64,000 nt of DNA, taken from assembly GCA_020466095.1 (NCBI GenBank), contig CM035806.1, positions 94,449,392 through 94,513,391 on the forward strand, read 5' to 3'. Position numbers and translations under genes: made by a program. Source of the stretch: Chlorops oryzae (Eukaryota; Arthropoda; Insecta; Diptera; Chloropidae). The first letter of the stretch is position 1. Every line of letters starts with the position of its first letter. The notes below the pieces were generated by a model. That model saw only the letters and a list, made by a program, of their open reading frames with translations, was not told where the DNA came from and searched no databases. Of this stretch, positions 31,612 to 41,283 are shown one piece after another.

Positions 31612-33056
31612 ACGAGAACTAGTACATCCATAGCAGGGTGATAGAGAATGTCAAGACGAACAAAAAATCGTAAGGGATGAGGGCCGCAAATGCACCCCTG
31701 AGGAGTTATAGGGCGTAGGTTTTAAAGCAGGAAGCCGAGAAAAACATTCTACCACGATAACGGCTTATCATAGAAAATAAACTGTAACAGAGTTTGAAAG
31801 CCAATTGTATGGGCTTTAAGGAAAAGTTAAATTGTTTGTTAAAATTGGAGCCGTTGAGGGAAAAGTAAACGGTCAAAATCAAAACTTTAAATTTTTATAC
31901 TTTTGGAGCCATTTTGTACGAAAAAGGTCGTATGCTTTTCCAGTTTTAACTTGTAATTGTATTGAAAATTTTCCAATTACAAATATTTTCAATTGTAATT
32001 GAAAGATCTCCATTTCAATTAAGAATTTGTAATTGAAAATTTTCCAATTACATATTTCAATTGTAATTGAAAAATTTCAGTTTCATTTACAATAATTGTA
32101 ATTGATATTTTTTAATTACAATTACTTCGTACTGTAATTCAATAAAATTAAAAACAATTAACTTGTAATTATCAACTTTTCAATTACATACCTTGTAATT
32201 GTAATTGATAAACTCCAATTACAATTACTTAAAATTGTAATTGACAAAACATTATACAATTACAAGTAATTGTAATTGAAATATTTTGTAATTGGGTCTG
32301 CCCAGGTCTGGTTCATAGGACCTTTTCATACCAAAATGACTCCAAAAGTAAAAAAATTGAAAGTTTTTTCAGAAGTTTTGCCTTTGACCGTTTATTATTC
32401 CCTCAACGGCTTAAATTTTAACCAACAATTTAATTTTTCCTAAAAGCCTATATAATTGGCATTCAAACCCCCTTACACTTTATTTGCTACGATAAGGCTT
32501 TATCGTAATAGAATTTTTTTTCTTGGATACTTTAATGCCCGAATAAGTCCTCAGGGGTGCATTTTTCGGCCCCCCGTTCCTTACGATTTTTTGTTTGTCC
32601 TGACATCCTCTTATGCTAAACATTTTTTTGCATAGCTTTGGCCTTGGTCATTGATAGAAGTCTGATAGATGTTCATTTAGATATTTAATTTTCTCATCTT
32701 ATTTTCAAAAAATTTATTAGACATATAGGGTATCAAATTAAAGGAAGTCGGTCCAGCATTTTGAATAAAATATAAAATTTGGTGTTAATTGGACACTTTT
32801 CATACCAAAATGGCTTCGAAATGAAAAAAAATTTTAATTTTTTTCCGAATTTTTAAACCGCATTACTGTATTTTTTTCTACGATGAACCATTTTAGTGGG
32901 AGAGTTATTTTTCTCGACTTACTGCCTATAATCTTTTAGGCCCTTTAACTCCTCAGGGGTGCATCTGCTACCCCCCTCCCATACGATTTTTTGTTAGTTC
33001 TGACCTCCTCTATCAGCTCCCGACCGGTTGACTTTCACAAACGGAACGCCCTGTAT
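31612..33056. mobile_element. Large foldback element I with CAGGG-type ends
   Basis: Left end ACAGGGTGATTTACGAG (31612), right end GGAACGCCCTGTATAT (to 33056). Left arm motifs CAAAAAATCGTAAGGGATGA, GCACCCCTGAGGAG, GGAGCCGTTGAGGG are mirrored at 32400-32630 (CCCTCAACGGCTTAAAT, CCTCAGGGGTGCATTT, CCTTACGATTTTTTG), and a second, diverged right arm lies at 32880-33056. So one and a half palindromes are present. The centre of the first palindrome is the AATTG block at 31960-32295. Confidence 0.7.
31960..32295. repeat. Degenerate CAATTGTAATTG palindrome array
   Basis: About 330 bp built almost only from CAATTACAATTAC / GTAATTGTAATTG variants on both strands. Irregular spacing separates it from an ordinary microsatellite; it is the loop of the surrounding foldback. 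Confidence 0.8.
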
Positions 33057-33167
33057 ATATAAATATATGATCCTTTATAATTGGAAGGAGGAACACACCT
33101 TCTTCCAAGTTTTCTATACTGTAACTCTGAATTTAAAGGCCAAAAAAGATTTGAAATGTATAGTTAC

Positions 33168-33382
33168 CTGCTGCACTCGAAGAACTATTTGGTGTCGCAG
33201 CGCTGTATGCGTTTGGATGTTGAGCCGGAGGCTGCTGATGGGCTGCTGATGGATTGCATGTATTGCGCGCGTGTGCTGCATATGGTGAACTAAGCGTGAG
33301 ATGATCATGAAACATGTAAGGATATGTCTCTCTTTGATGTAGGCACGTCGATGTCATAGAACTTAACGATGACGTCATTGAA
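33168..33382 (-). CDS. Putative internal exon of an unidentified host gene
   Basis: On the minus strand a strong acceptor (about ten T then CTAG) ends just before 33382, and a donor CAGCAG|GTAACT begins at 33167. Between them 215 bp are open in the frame giving SSMTSSLSSMTSTCLHQRE, TYPYMFHDHLTLSSPYAAHA, RNTCNPSAAHQQPPAQHPNA and YSAATPNSSSSAAG, about 71 residues. The exon would enter in phase 2 and leave in phase 1. It is GC-richer than its flanks, lacks transposon motifs, and is rich in Ser, Ala, His, Gln and Pro. That composition with YPYMFHDHLTL resembles C-terminal regions of insect developmental transcription factors (homeodomain or paired class), but this is an impression and I assign no gene. 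No other exon was found, so the gene would have very long introns. Confidence 0.6.
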
Positions 33383-33386
33383 CTAG

Positions 33387-33888
33387 AAAAAAAAAACAAG
33401 ACGAAAGTGCATCAGGGTCTTGAATAAAATGAATTATTTATTTCTTTGTTTTATTTCGCGGGTTCATTCTGACATATTACACTTAACACTAGGAGGCTTC
33501 CAAATTACATACAACAAATAATTATACATTAACCATTGACTACTCTAAAAGTAGAACAACCCAAAAAAGGCGAAAAATGTTTTTCTTTAGTGTCAAAAAT
33601 TCTCAAGTGGGCCACTTTTAAATCGATAGTCTCAGATTTCCGTGATTGATACGGCATTCGATAGCCTTGGAGGTAAAAAATTCTTTTGAAACTTGTTTTT
33701 TGAAAAAAAAAATTTTTTCCGTTAGTTACACTGTGCTCGAATTTGGTACTTTTTTTTTACCGACAACATGGAGACATATCTTGTAAACATTATTGGAGAA
33801 CGCTGAATTCAGTGCCATCAACCGTTTTTTTGGCTCTAGTTTTTTAGATATCGCGGTTTAAAATTGTGACTAACTTCATTAAAAATTA
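33387..33888. other. Unassigned AT-rich DNA upstream of the exon (intron if the exon is real)
   Basis: Starts with the polypyrimidine tract of the acceptor on the minus strand. Nothing else recognised. Confidence 0.4.
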
Positions 33889-33896
33889 TATATATT

Positions 33897-34470
33897 CAGT
33901 GCCGGCCACCACTACATTTACTAATTGCGTTTGTGTGCGTGCACATTACACAGCGAGAAACAGTTGTGGATGTTTTCATACAAAATTTCATAAAATTTTC
34001 TTAAGAGCCGAAAAATTTTGTTCTTTAGAACTGGGTATGTCCCTGGATCGACATGTCGCAAAAAACCCGACGCCTCGTCCAAGAGGTAGGGATGGGTCAT
34101 TTCGGAGCCTTTTCAGATCATCTTGAGCTCTTTTATTATGAAAATTTACAGTGCAGAGCAGAGAACTATTGTGCAAATCAATGATGTGCTGAATTTATAT
34201 ATATTATATAATAAAAATAACTGAATGTTAAGAACACGATGAAAAAATTCCTGAACTATAAAAAATTTATTTTCTTCAAAGTGTATCAAGGCTGATTAAA
34301 TTTACGTTCTCATCTAGCTTCATCCGACGTAGCTCCATCTCGTTTGACGTTTTCCACTAAACTGAACGAAATTTTGGCTCTCAGCTTTACTTCTCATTTG
34401 AGAGCAATTGTGTGCACATACGAGTGCTTACGCTCTTTTGGTTTCTAGCTTGCTTCCGTGGCCGGCACTT
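33897..34470. mobile_element. hAT-like element, 574 bp
   Basis: Left end CAGTGCCGGCCAC, right end GTGGCCGGCACTT (last base changed). The 8-bp duplication TATATATT lies at 33889-33896 and 34471-34478; it is exact, though low complexity. No coding sequence recognised. Confidence 0.8.
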
Positions 34471-34478
34471 TATATATT

Positions 34479-34744
34479 TTGCTCATGTTGCTATATATTT
34501 ATGACAGAATAATGACGATAACGTTAATTACTTGTGTTTAGTAGAAATCCTGTCCAAAACTTCGCTGCAATCCCAACGGTAGTTGGTATTTTATAAGTGC
34601 TTCCTTCAATTTTATTCACATTTATTTAAAAAAATTTAAGCATACTTTTAGGAGAAGTGAAACTGTTTACATTTGATTTTTTTTAAATATATTTTTTTTT
34701 TTTCAAATTTAAAGAAACAGTTCTCAAAAAGAACTTCAAGATTA
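34479..34744. other. Unassigned DNA
   Basis: AT-rich; nothing recognised. Confidence 0.4.
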
Positions 34745-34985
34745 TTTAACAAAACGGCTCAATGGGAAAGCATATGACTAGGAACCGAGAGTTCTGAAGT
34801 TCAAGGCCCAAAAAAGTTTAATCGACATCATTTATTTTTTTTTTCGGATTTTTTCTTAAGTTTCGGGTGGTGTGGAGTTCATCCGAAAAAAAAAATTTAT
34901 TTCTATTATACTTTTTTGGGCTTTGAACTTCAGAACTCTCGGTTCCTAGTCATATGCTTTCCCACTACGCCGTCTTGTCATATAT
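34745..34985. repeat. Inverted pair of tRNA-like sequences (foldback)
   Basis: Left arm: ACGGCTCAATGGGAAAGCAT, ATGACTAGGAACCGAGAGTT, CTGAAGTTCAAGGCCC. The right arm is its reverse: GGGCTTTGAACTTCAG, AACTCTCGGTTCCTAGTCAT, ATGCTTTCCCACTACGCCGT. On the minus strand the right arm has an A-box-like GGCGTAGTGGGAAAGC and a B-box-like AGTTCAAAGCCC with tRNA-like spacing. The two tRNA-like units face each other about 100 bp apart; either Pol III promoter would transcribe toward the other. Confidence 0.6.
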
Positions 34986-35814
34986 AAAAACGGGTCCGAA
35001 AATCGAAATTAATTTTTGGAGTAAGTAAAATTTTCAAGTAAAAACAAAAATATGCTTGCATACTTTAGGGATTCACCTTTAAATGCGAAAATCTCCGTTA
35101 ACTGAGCCAATCCTAAAAAATCAATATCACTATTGTATTCAGCGCATTTGACTTAATATTTCTAGATATGAAAGCCGTGTGTCGGTTTTTTGAACTAGCA
35201 CAGTGTTATTAGCCGTCAAAATTTTCGGTAACGAAAACGGCGTGAAAACGTACTTTGTTAAGCGCTAGAGGTAGGAGTGGGGTTACAAAAATATGCATAA
35301 CTTGTGGCCTATTGAGGAATACTGTTTTTTTCCGCCCAAAATTTTTCTAAAAGTGTATGGAATTGAATAATATTTCCAACAAAAATTCTACAGGCGGAGA
35401 AGTCTTTCTAATTTTCCATTAAAAAAAAGTTTAGACTAGGTGTCGCTTCTACCGGAGTATGCGTTCAAACAACCATGCGTCACTTAGGAGTCTTCGGAAA
35501 AACCTCTTCGATAAATTTAGTCCGAACTCGGAGCTAATTTTATTCGTCATAGGTATCGCGAGATGGCATGAAAGGATCTTTTCTTGACTGTTGGACCAGA
35601 GCCTAATTCACAGTTTTATCTGTTTTCCAGACATGTGGCTTATTTTTGTTTTTCCGATCGAGGAGACATAGATTCCTTATACAACTAGGAAAAATATTAA
35701 AACTCAAAAGAAACGTTTAAAAAACGATTAATTGTCAAAACAATTCTTTTGACAGATTTTTCAAAGAAAATAGAAATTAATTTCGAAAATTTCTATTTTA
35801 ATTGCTTGGAATAT
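34986..35814. other. Unassigned DNA
   Basis: No coding sequence or element boundary recognised. Confidence 0.35.
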
Positions 35815-35970
35815 AAAAAACTGCATCAAAAATGCATCCTTCTTTAAAGGATAATAACTCAATAAGGGTACCTCTTAGACAAGTGGTGCAAAAATCAAAA
35901 ATATAGCCCTTAACATAACCTATCCCATGTTTAAATAACTCCAAACATTATTTGGACACCCTGTATACAT
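35815..35970 (+). mobile_element. Right end of a CAGGG-type element
   Basis: AACTCAATAAGGGTACCTCT, CAAGTGGTGCAAAAAT and finally GGACACCCTGTATAC parallel the untranslated end after the transposase fragment at 30442-30650. No matching left end nearby. Confidence 0.65.
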
Positions 35971-35989
35971 ATGTTACCGTCCAAACACG

Positions 35990-36130
35990 ATTTCTGGCCA
36001 AACTAGTTTATCCCAGCCCAAACCAGTTTATCCGAAGAGCGTCAGGAAAGACTAGTTTGGTTTAGGAAAAAATTGTTTGACCTAAACACCTAGGCCGAAG
36101 CTTAACTAGTTTGGCTAGGATAAGGGCAAT
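35990..36130. repeat. Small inverted repeat, CCAAACTAGTTTATCC
   Basis: GGCCAAACTAGTTTATCCC at the left and AACTAGTTTGGCTAGGATAA at the right, with two further internal AACCAGTTTATCC and ACTAGTTTGG copies. Possible miniature element; ends not defined. Confidence 0.5.
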
Positions 36131-36135
36131 TATAA

Positions 36136-36789
36136 AACAAGTAAGAAAGCTAAAGTCGGTCAAGCCCGACTTTGAAATACCCAGCGTCCCGACATTATGA
36201 TCGCACCATGTTTTGCTTCTCTATTTGTGGGCGTGGCAGTGGGAGGGCAACATAAATTATTTCCCTACACCTTTCATTCGCCTTGGTGAACCTATGTTGC
36301 GAATCTGAAGTTTCTACGCCTTTTACTTCACAAGTTACGATAAGCCCTTATTTTTGGGCTTATTTGTGAGCGTGGCTCGAGGAGGACGGCGTCCATTTTT
36401 TTCCAGGATATGTCCCATTTCGTAGTTTACCAGTACACCAAATATCAATGGAATGTGTTGAGTGGTTCGCAAGTGACAAGCTTTTTACTGAAAACACAAT
36501 AAATTTTTTTGTGGGCGTGACAGTTGGCGGTGTTTCCCATTTTTACTTAGGATCATACTCGGACCCCGATATACATGTGTGCTAAATTTGGACTTCATTG
36601 GTGCAGCCGTTTCGGAGGAGATCCAACCACGGGCGGACGGATAGACGGACAGACGGACATTTCTAAATCGATTCAGTTTTTGAACCTGATCAAGAATATA
36701 TATATATGTCTATATCTACGGAGCTTAGTTCCGGCTGTTACAAGATTCGCACAAGACTAGGTAATATACCCTGCTTACGCTGGGTATAA
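36136..36789 (+). mobile_element. Family B Helentron-like element, full length (B2)
   Basis: Starts AACAAGTAAGAAAGCTAAAG, with the hairpin AGTCGGTCAAGCCCGACT and AATACCCAGCGTCCCGACAT, and ends TTACGCTGGGTATAA. The start and end carry inverted AATACCCAGCG / CGCTGGGTAT. The 3' third has GGACGGATAGACGGACAGAC and CCTGATCAAGAATATATATA, then TCTACGGAGCTTAGTTCCGG, parallel to Drosophila DINE-1. Ends, hairpin position and subterminal repeats match family A in design. Noncoding. Confidence 0.8.
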
Positions 36790-37035
36790 AAATGCGGATG
36801 GAAAGCGGGGGTTGCGAAGCAAAACGAAGCCCCCTAATATTAATAGTGTAGAGCATGTTAAGCATTTTTTAAAGGTGAATTTTATGAAGTGGGAATTTTG
36901 TAAATGGGAACATAATCAAATAGATTTTGTATCCTGGAAACTTTGACTACAAACCAGTTAAAACTCCAGATGCCCTAACCTTATTATGTGTGTGGATTTG
37001 AGTTAAGCAGGTTCGAATTCATATGAATAAAGACA
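36790..37035. other. Unassigned DNA
   Basis: Nothing recognised. Confidence 0.4.
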
Positions 37036-37037
37036 TA

Positions 37038-38332
37038 ACAGGTTGGCTGATAAGTCCCCGGTCTAACAAAGAAAAACACATTTTTTTGTCAAATTTCGTT
37101 TTTATTATTCAACATAGTTCCCTTCAAGAGCGATACAACGATTATAACGACCTTCCAATTTTTTGATACCATTTTGGTAGTACTCCTTCGGTTTTGCCTC
37201 AAAATAGGCCTCAGTTTCGGCGATCACCTCTTCATTGCAGCCAAATTTTTTCCCTGCGAGCATCCTTTTGAGGTCTGAGAACAAGAACAAGTCGCTGGGG
37301 GCCAGATCTAGAGAATACGGTGGGTGGGGAAGCAATTCGAAGCCTAATTCATGAATTTTTGCCATCGTTCTCAATGATTTGTGGCACGGTGCGTTGTCTT
37401 GGTGGAACAACACTTTTTTCTTCTTCATATGGGGCCGTTTCGCCGCGATTTCGACCTTCAAACGCTCCAATAACGACATATAATAGTCACTGTTGATGGT
37501 TTTTCCCTTCTCAAGATAATCGATAAAAATTATTCCATGCCCATCCCAAAAAACAGAGGCCATTACTTTGCCAGCGGACTTTTGAGTCTTTCCACGCTTC
37601 GGAGACGGTTCACCGATCGCTGTCCACTCAGCCGACTGTCGATTGGACTCAGGAGTGTAGTGATAGAGCCATGTTTCATCCATTGTCACATATCGACGCA
37701 AAAACTCGGGTGTATTGCGAGTTAACAGCTGCAAACACCGCTCAGAATCATCAACACGTTGTTGTTTTTGGTCAAATGTGAGCTCGCGCGGCACCCATTT
37801 TGCACACGAGCTTTTTCATATCCAAATATTGATGAATGATATGACCAACACGTTCTTTTGATATCTTTAAGGCCTCTGCTATCTCGATCAACTTCATTTT
37901 ACGGTCATTCAAAATCATTTTGTGATTTTTTTTGATGTTTTCGTCGGTAACCACCTGTTTCGGGCGTCCACTGCGTTCACCGTCCTCCGTGCTCATTTCA
38001 CCACGCTTGAATTTTGCATACCAATCAATTATTGTTGATTTTCCTGGGGCAGAGTCCGGAAACTCATTATCAAGCCAAGTTTTTGCTTCCACTGTATTTT
38101 TTCCCTTCAGAAAACAGTATTTTATCAAAACACGAAATTCCTTTTTTGGCCATTTTTTTCACAATAACAAAAGTTGCTTCATAAAAGACGCTCTATCTCA
38201 CAAACTAATTGACTTACAGATGTCAAATTTTGACACGAATCATTTGAAGATTGCTACTATATAAAAATAATATGCATTTAATACTAGCGACGCCATCTAT
38301 GTGTCAGACCGGGGACTTATCAGCCAACCTGT
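37038..38332 (-). mobile_element. mariner element, irritans group (Himar1-like), 1295 bp
   Basis: Left end ACAGGTTGGCTGATAAGTCC (then CCGGTCT) is matched by the right end (GGACTTATCAGCCAACCTGT). TA flanks at 37036-37037 and 38333-38334. This end is the one known for Himar1-type irritans mariners. Full length with a single transposase gene on the minus strand. Confidence 0.95.
37105..38153 (-). pseudogene. mariner transposase, broken by two single-base insertions
   Basis: Cut-and-paste transposase. The start codon is taken at 38153 (MAKK), and a one-base insertion in an A run at 38142-38147 shifts the frame into KEFRVLIKYCFLKGKN. The N-terminal HTH region follows (STIIDWYAKFKRGEMSTEDG, SGRPKQVVT). 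A second one-base insertion near 37785-37793 splits the conserved WVPREL motif. The catalytic domain is open to the stop: TMDETWLYHY, FHQDNAPCHKS and PYSLDLAPSDLFLF give D, D and D with 34 residues between the last two (D34D). Allowing for both insertions the length is about 348 codons, the irritans-group size. The family motif YSPDLAP reads YSLDLAP. Recently inactivated. Confidence 0.93.
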
Positions 38333-38334
38333 TA

Positions 38335-38873
38335 AAAATGAAAAATAATTTTTTTTTGAATTTATACAAGTGCATTTTCATCGATTCTTACTAGTTTTCA
38401 CCTATTTTCATATGTTAGCAAAGAATGAACAACAAGAAACCAATTTTGACTTCGGATTCGTGATCACCCGCCAAAAGTCCATGCGATTTGATATTTCGGT
38501 GTTAGAACTTGATTCTTGGCAAATTTCATGATTCTGGGCCAATGGCAAGTACCCTTCAGGTTTTGATTTATGTATTTGCAAATACCAAAATATTGGGCGA
38601 TTTTATACGTTAAATAGCCGTTTTTTTTTCATCGTTTGACCTAGAAGCTTTATTATACAGCCACCAACGGGCCACATTCGTACGTAGTTGGTATTACTCT
38701 CATTTTGATACCTCGACTCGTTGCTGAGAAAAAGCGTCTTAACCGACAGGCAGACACACAGAATTACAAGAAAGTTCTATTTTAATTCTTCCTTTTTTTT
38801 TATATTTTGTATTATCTTAACATGGAACAATCAAAATTTTGTAAGCAAATCATAGAACTTAAGTTGGACCGAC
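38335..38873. other. Unassigned DNA
   Basis: No gene or element recognised. Confidence 0.4.
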
Positions 38874-38902
38874 TTATGCTTTGTTCTCACTAGGCAGGGT
38901 TA

Positions 38903-39659
38903 TGCTATGTTCTCACTAGGCCGGGTTAGGGTTATCGGCGAAACCCAGGGTTTCAAATGTCAAAACGCATATAAAAAAAAACATCTAACCCGAAAATAAA
39001 CCCCGGGTTAACATTTAACTCTGAGGTTAGCGCAGAGTTGCATTTGAAATTTCCAGTTACATTTGCTAACACCGAATACAAAAACCGGTTTAATATTTAA
39101 TACGGCACTGACGGGGAAGCTTTCCCGTGCAGCAAATGAGTGGTGAAGGATGCACGTATTTGGATATGTAAATTTTAATCACAGGTCTTGGAACATTTTG
39201 TGATGCCGCTTTCACTATTAGCTCCATTAATCTTTTTTTGTTCCTGCGGTTATTGCAATGGTCTTCTAATATTATTGCTTCCAATATTCCTTTGGCTTTT
39301 TCAGCTTCTTTAAGCATTTCTAATAGAGCAAATTCCATTTTTATTTGCAATTTCTCGATGATTTAGTATATCAGATATACCTTGCGCGTTTTTTATATTT
39401 CAAACTCCCAAGCCGTACATTATCGCATGCATGTAATGAAAACAGCGGCCATCTTCTAACAAACTTCATTTACAGTTAGCGTTAGTAATGCGAGTAGCCA
39501 CCGTATGAATTTTCACCACTTCGGAAGTAGTGCAGAAGTAGTCAACTTTCCGGCTGGGTCATATGACGTTAGTAAACCCTAACTCGCTCGAAGCTGATAT
39601 GAACGCTTTGAGTTAAAGTATCGGGTTAAGAACTTAACCCCTATAGTGAGAACATAGCA
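38903..39659 (-). mobile_element. Harbinger-like element, inner copy, 757 bp
   Basis: Ends TGCTATGTTCTCACTA and TAGTGAGAACATAGCA, flanked by TTA (38900-38902 and 39660-39662). A 3-bp TTA duplication is the PIF/Harbinger signature. Removing the element and one TTA joins AGGCAGGGTTA to GGGTTATCGG, exactly the terminal sequence of the outer copy. Carries a short minus-strand reading frame (39090-39350). Confidence 0.9.
39090..39350 (-). pseudogene. Short reading frame of the Harbinger-like inner copy
   Basis: 86 codons. The start MQIKMEFALLEMLKEAEKAK, then ILEAIILEDHCNNRRNKKRL and MELIVKAASQN, is conserved in the outer copy (39787-40125) with conservative changes (MEFDLLEMFKEAEKAKEIL). Acidic/leucine-rich N-terminus followed by a basic NNRRNKKR run. 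It could be the amino end of a Harbinger-type transposase left in a nonautonomous derivative; the DDE region is absent. Not recognised beyond that. Confidence 0.4.
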
Positions 39660-39786
39660 TTAGGGTTATCGGCGAAACCCAGGGTTTCAAATGTCAAAAC
39701 GCATATAAAAAAAATCATCTAACCCGAAAATAAACTCTGGGTTAACATTTAACTCTGAGGTTAGCGCAGAGTTGCATTTGAAAATT

Positions 39787-40125
39787 TCAGTTACATTTGC
39801 TAACACCGAAAACAAAAACCGGGTTAATATTTAATACGGCACTGACAGGGAAGCTTTCCCGTGCAGCAACTGAGAGGTGAAGGATGTGTTTGGAAATGTT
39901 AATTTTGATCACAGGTCTTGGAACATTTTGTGATGCCGCTTTCATCATTAGCTCCATTAATCTATTTTTGTTCCTGCGGTTATTGCAATGGTCTTCTAAT
40001 ATTATTGCTTCCAATATTTCTTTGGCTTTTTCAGCTTCTTTAAACATTTCTAATAAATCAAATTCCATATTTATTTGCAATTTCTCGATGATATAGTATA
40101 TCAGTAGACAGCGGATTTTATGCAC
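39787..40125 (-). pseudogene. Equivalent reading frame in the outer copy, 5' end changed by hAT insertion
   Basis: 112 codons. The homologous part begins INMEFDLLEMFKEAEKAKEI. The first residues (MHKIRCLLIYY) are translated from the inserted hAT terminus and its duplication, so the apparent start is artefactual. Same basic run NNRRNKNRL. Function unknown. Confidence 0.4.
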
Positions 40126-41080
40126 TTCTTTGTTTTAAGTCAGAATGAAATAAAATTTTGAATTTGGACTTCTTGAAAGACCTATTTTTGATTTAAGACT
40201 GCATATCCAAAATATGCAAAAACATATGCAAGAATATGCAAAAACATATGTAAGAATATGCAGGAATATGCAGGAATATGCAGAATAAAAACAGTATATT
40301 TTGTATATAAATTGAGATATTTTATTTTCGTTGACATTTGGAAAATAAAAAGATTGATAACATAGGCTTCGTGGCGTAGTTGTCTGAGATGCCAACTTAC
40401 GATTTGGAAGTATGTGGGTTCGATTCCCGCCCTGGTCGCGTTTTTTTTCTTTTTTTTTATTAATTCAAAACTTCGCCTAAGCGTCCAACCTTGGGAGCTT
40501 AAGTTTAACTTAAGCGGTACTTTTTAAAGCATTCTGAAATTGATTCTGTCGCTTAAGCAACGTTGAATCATTAAAGGAGGGTTAAGTGTGCACTTTATTC
40601 CTTGGTTCACTAAGAAAACTCACATATTTTTTGCACCTGACGCATATAAATTGATTGCCATCAAACTCAAAACATGCCGATTGCGTTTCATTGAGCCAAT
40701 TATTTATTTGTGCTCGTTTGGAAGCAAACTTCTTTTTCGGCATCTTATACGTTCATTTAAAAATCGAAGTAAAATTATAACTTTTGATTCAAATGACAAA
40801 TATTTGCAACGGTTTTGCATTTGCCTACTAGATCAGCAGTTGTATTTCGCGTAAGACAAGTCGAAAACAATTATTTCATAAGGTTTTTTTCGTGCATATT
40901 AGTGCATATTTTTGCATATTGGAAATATGCAAGAATATCCAAGAATATGCATTTATGCAAAATATGCAAAATGAAATAGGGCTCATTTGCAATATTTCTT
41001 ATGAAACGAATTTGTGTGCAAACAAAATTTAAATCCGATCATCTATTAAAGATATGCATTTGCATATTATCCGCTGTCTA
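40105..41080 (+). mobile_element. hAT element with internal tRNA-like promoter, 976 bp
   Basis: Left end TAGACAGCGGATTTTATGCA; right end TGCATATTATCCGCTGTCTA (18 of 20 pair). Exact 8-bp duplication TATATCAG at 40097-40104 and 41081-41088. The inner Harbinger copy (39369-39377) still has the empty site GTATATCAGATATACC. Subterminal arrays of AATATGCAAGAATATGCA occur at both ends (40195-40285 and 40885-40975) in opposite orientation. A tRNA-like Pol III module lies near the centre (40365-40438). The open frame at 40588-40854 has no recognised motif. Nonautonomous. Confidence 0.92.
40365..40438 (+). promoter_or_regulatory. tRNA-like module inside the hAT element
   Basis: A box TGGCGTAGTTG (40372-40382) and perfect B box GGTTCGATTCC (40417-40427), 45 bp apart. 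The T arm GTGGG/CCCGC pairs, and an anticodon-arm-like CCAA/TTGG is present, but the acceptor stem does not pair. T-runs (8 and 9 T) start at 40441. A tRNA-derived promoter or SINE head; unrelated in sequence to the family T modules. Confidence 0.72.
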
Positions 41081-41283
41081 TATATCAGATATACCTTGCG
41101 CGTTTTTTATATTTCAAACTCCCAAGCCGGACATTATCGCGTGCATGTACTGCAAACAGCGGCCATCTCCCAACAAACTTCATTAACAGTTAGGGTTAGT
41201 AATGCGAGTAGCCGCAGTATGAATTTTCACCACTTCGGAGGTAGTGCAGATGTAGTGAACTTTCCGGCTGGGTCATATGACGT

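Larger units (their letters stand above)
38877..41283 (-). mobile_element. Harbinger-like element, outer copy (interrupted, right end lost at gap)
   Basis: Starts TGCTTTGTTCTCACTAGGCA after TTA (38874-38876). At its internal TTA (38900-38902) the inner copy is inserted; the outer copy resumes at 39663 with GGGTTATCGGCGAAACCC. It is interrupted again by a hAT element (40105-41080) and runs to TCATATGACGT at the gap (41284). In complete copies TTAGTAAACCC and the right end should follow, but the sequence after the gap does not match. Confidence 0.85.

Noticed and set aside
37105..38128. Two separate genes on the minus strand
   Set aside because: They are two frames of one mariner transposase, overlapping at a one-base insertion.
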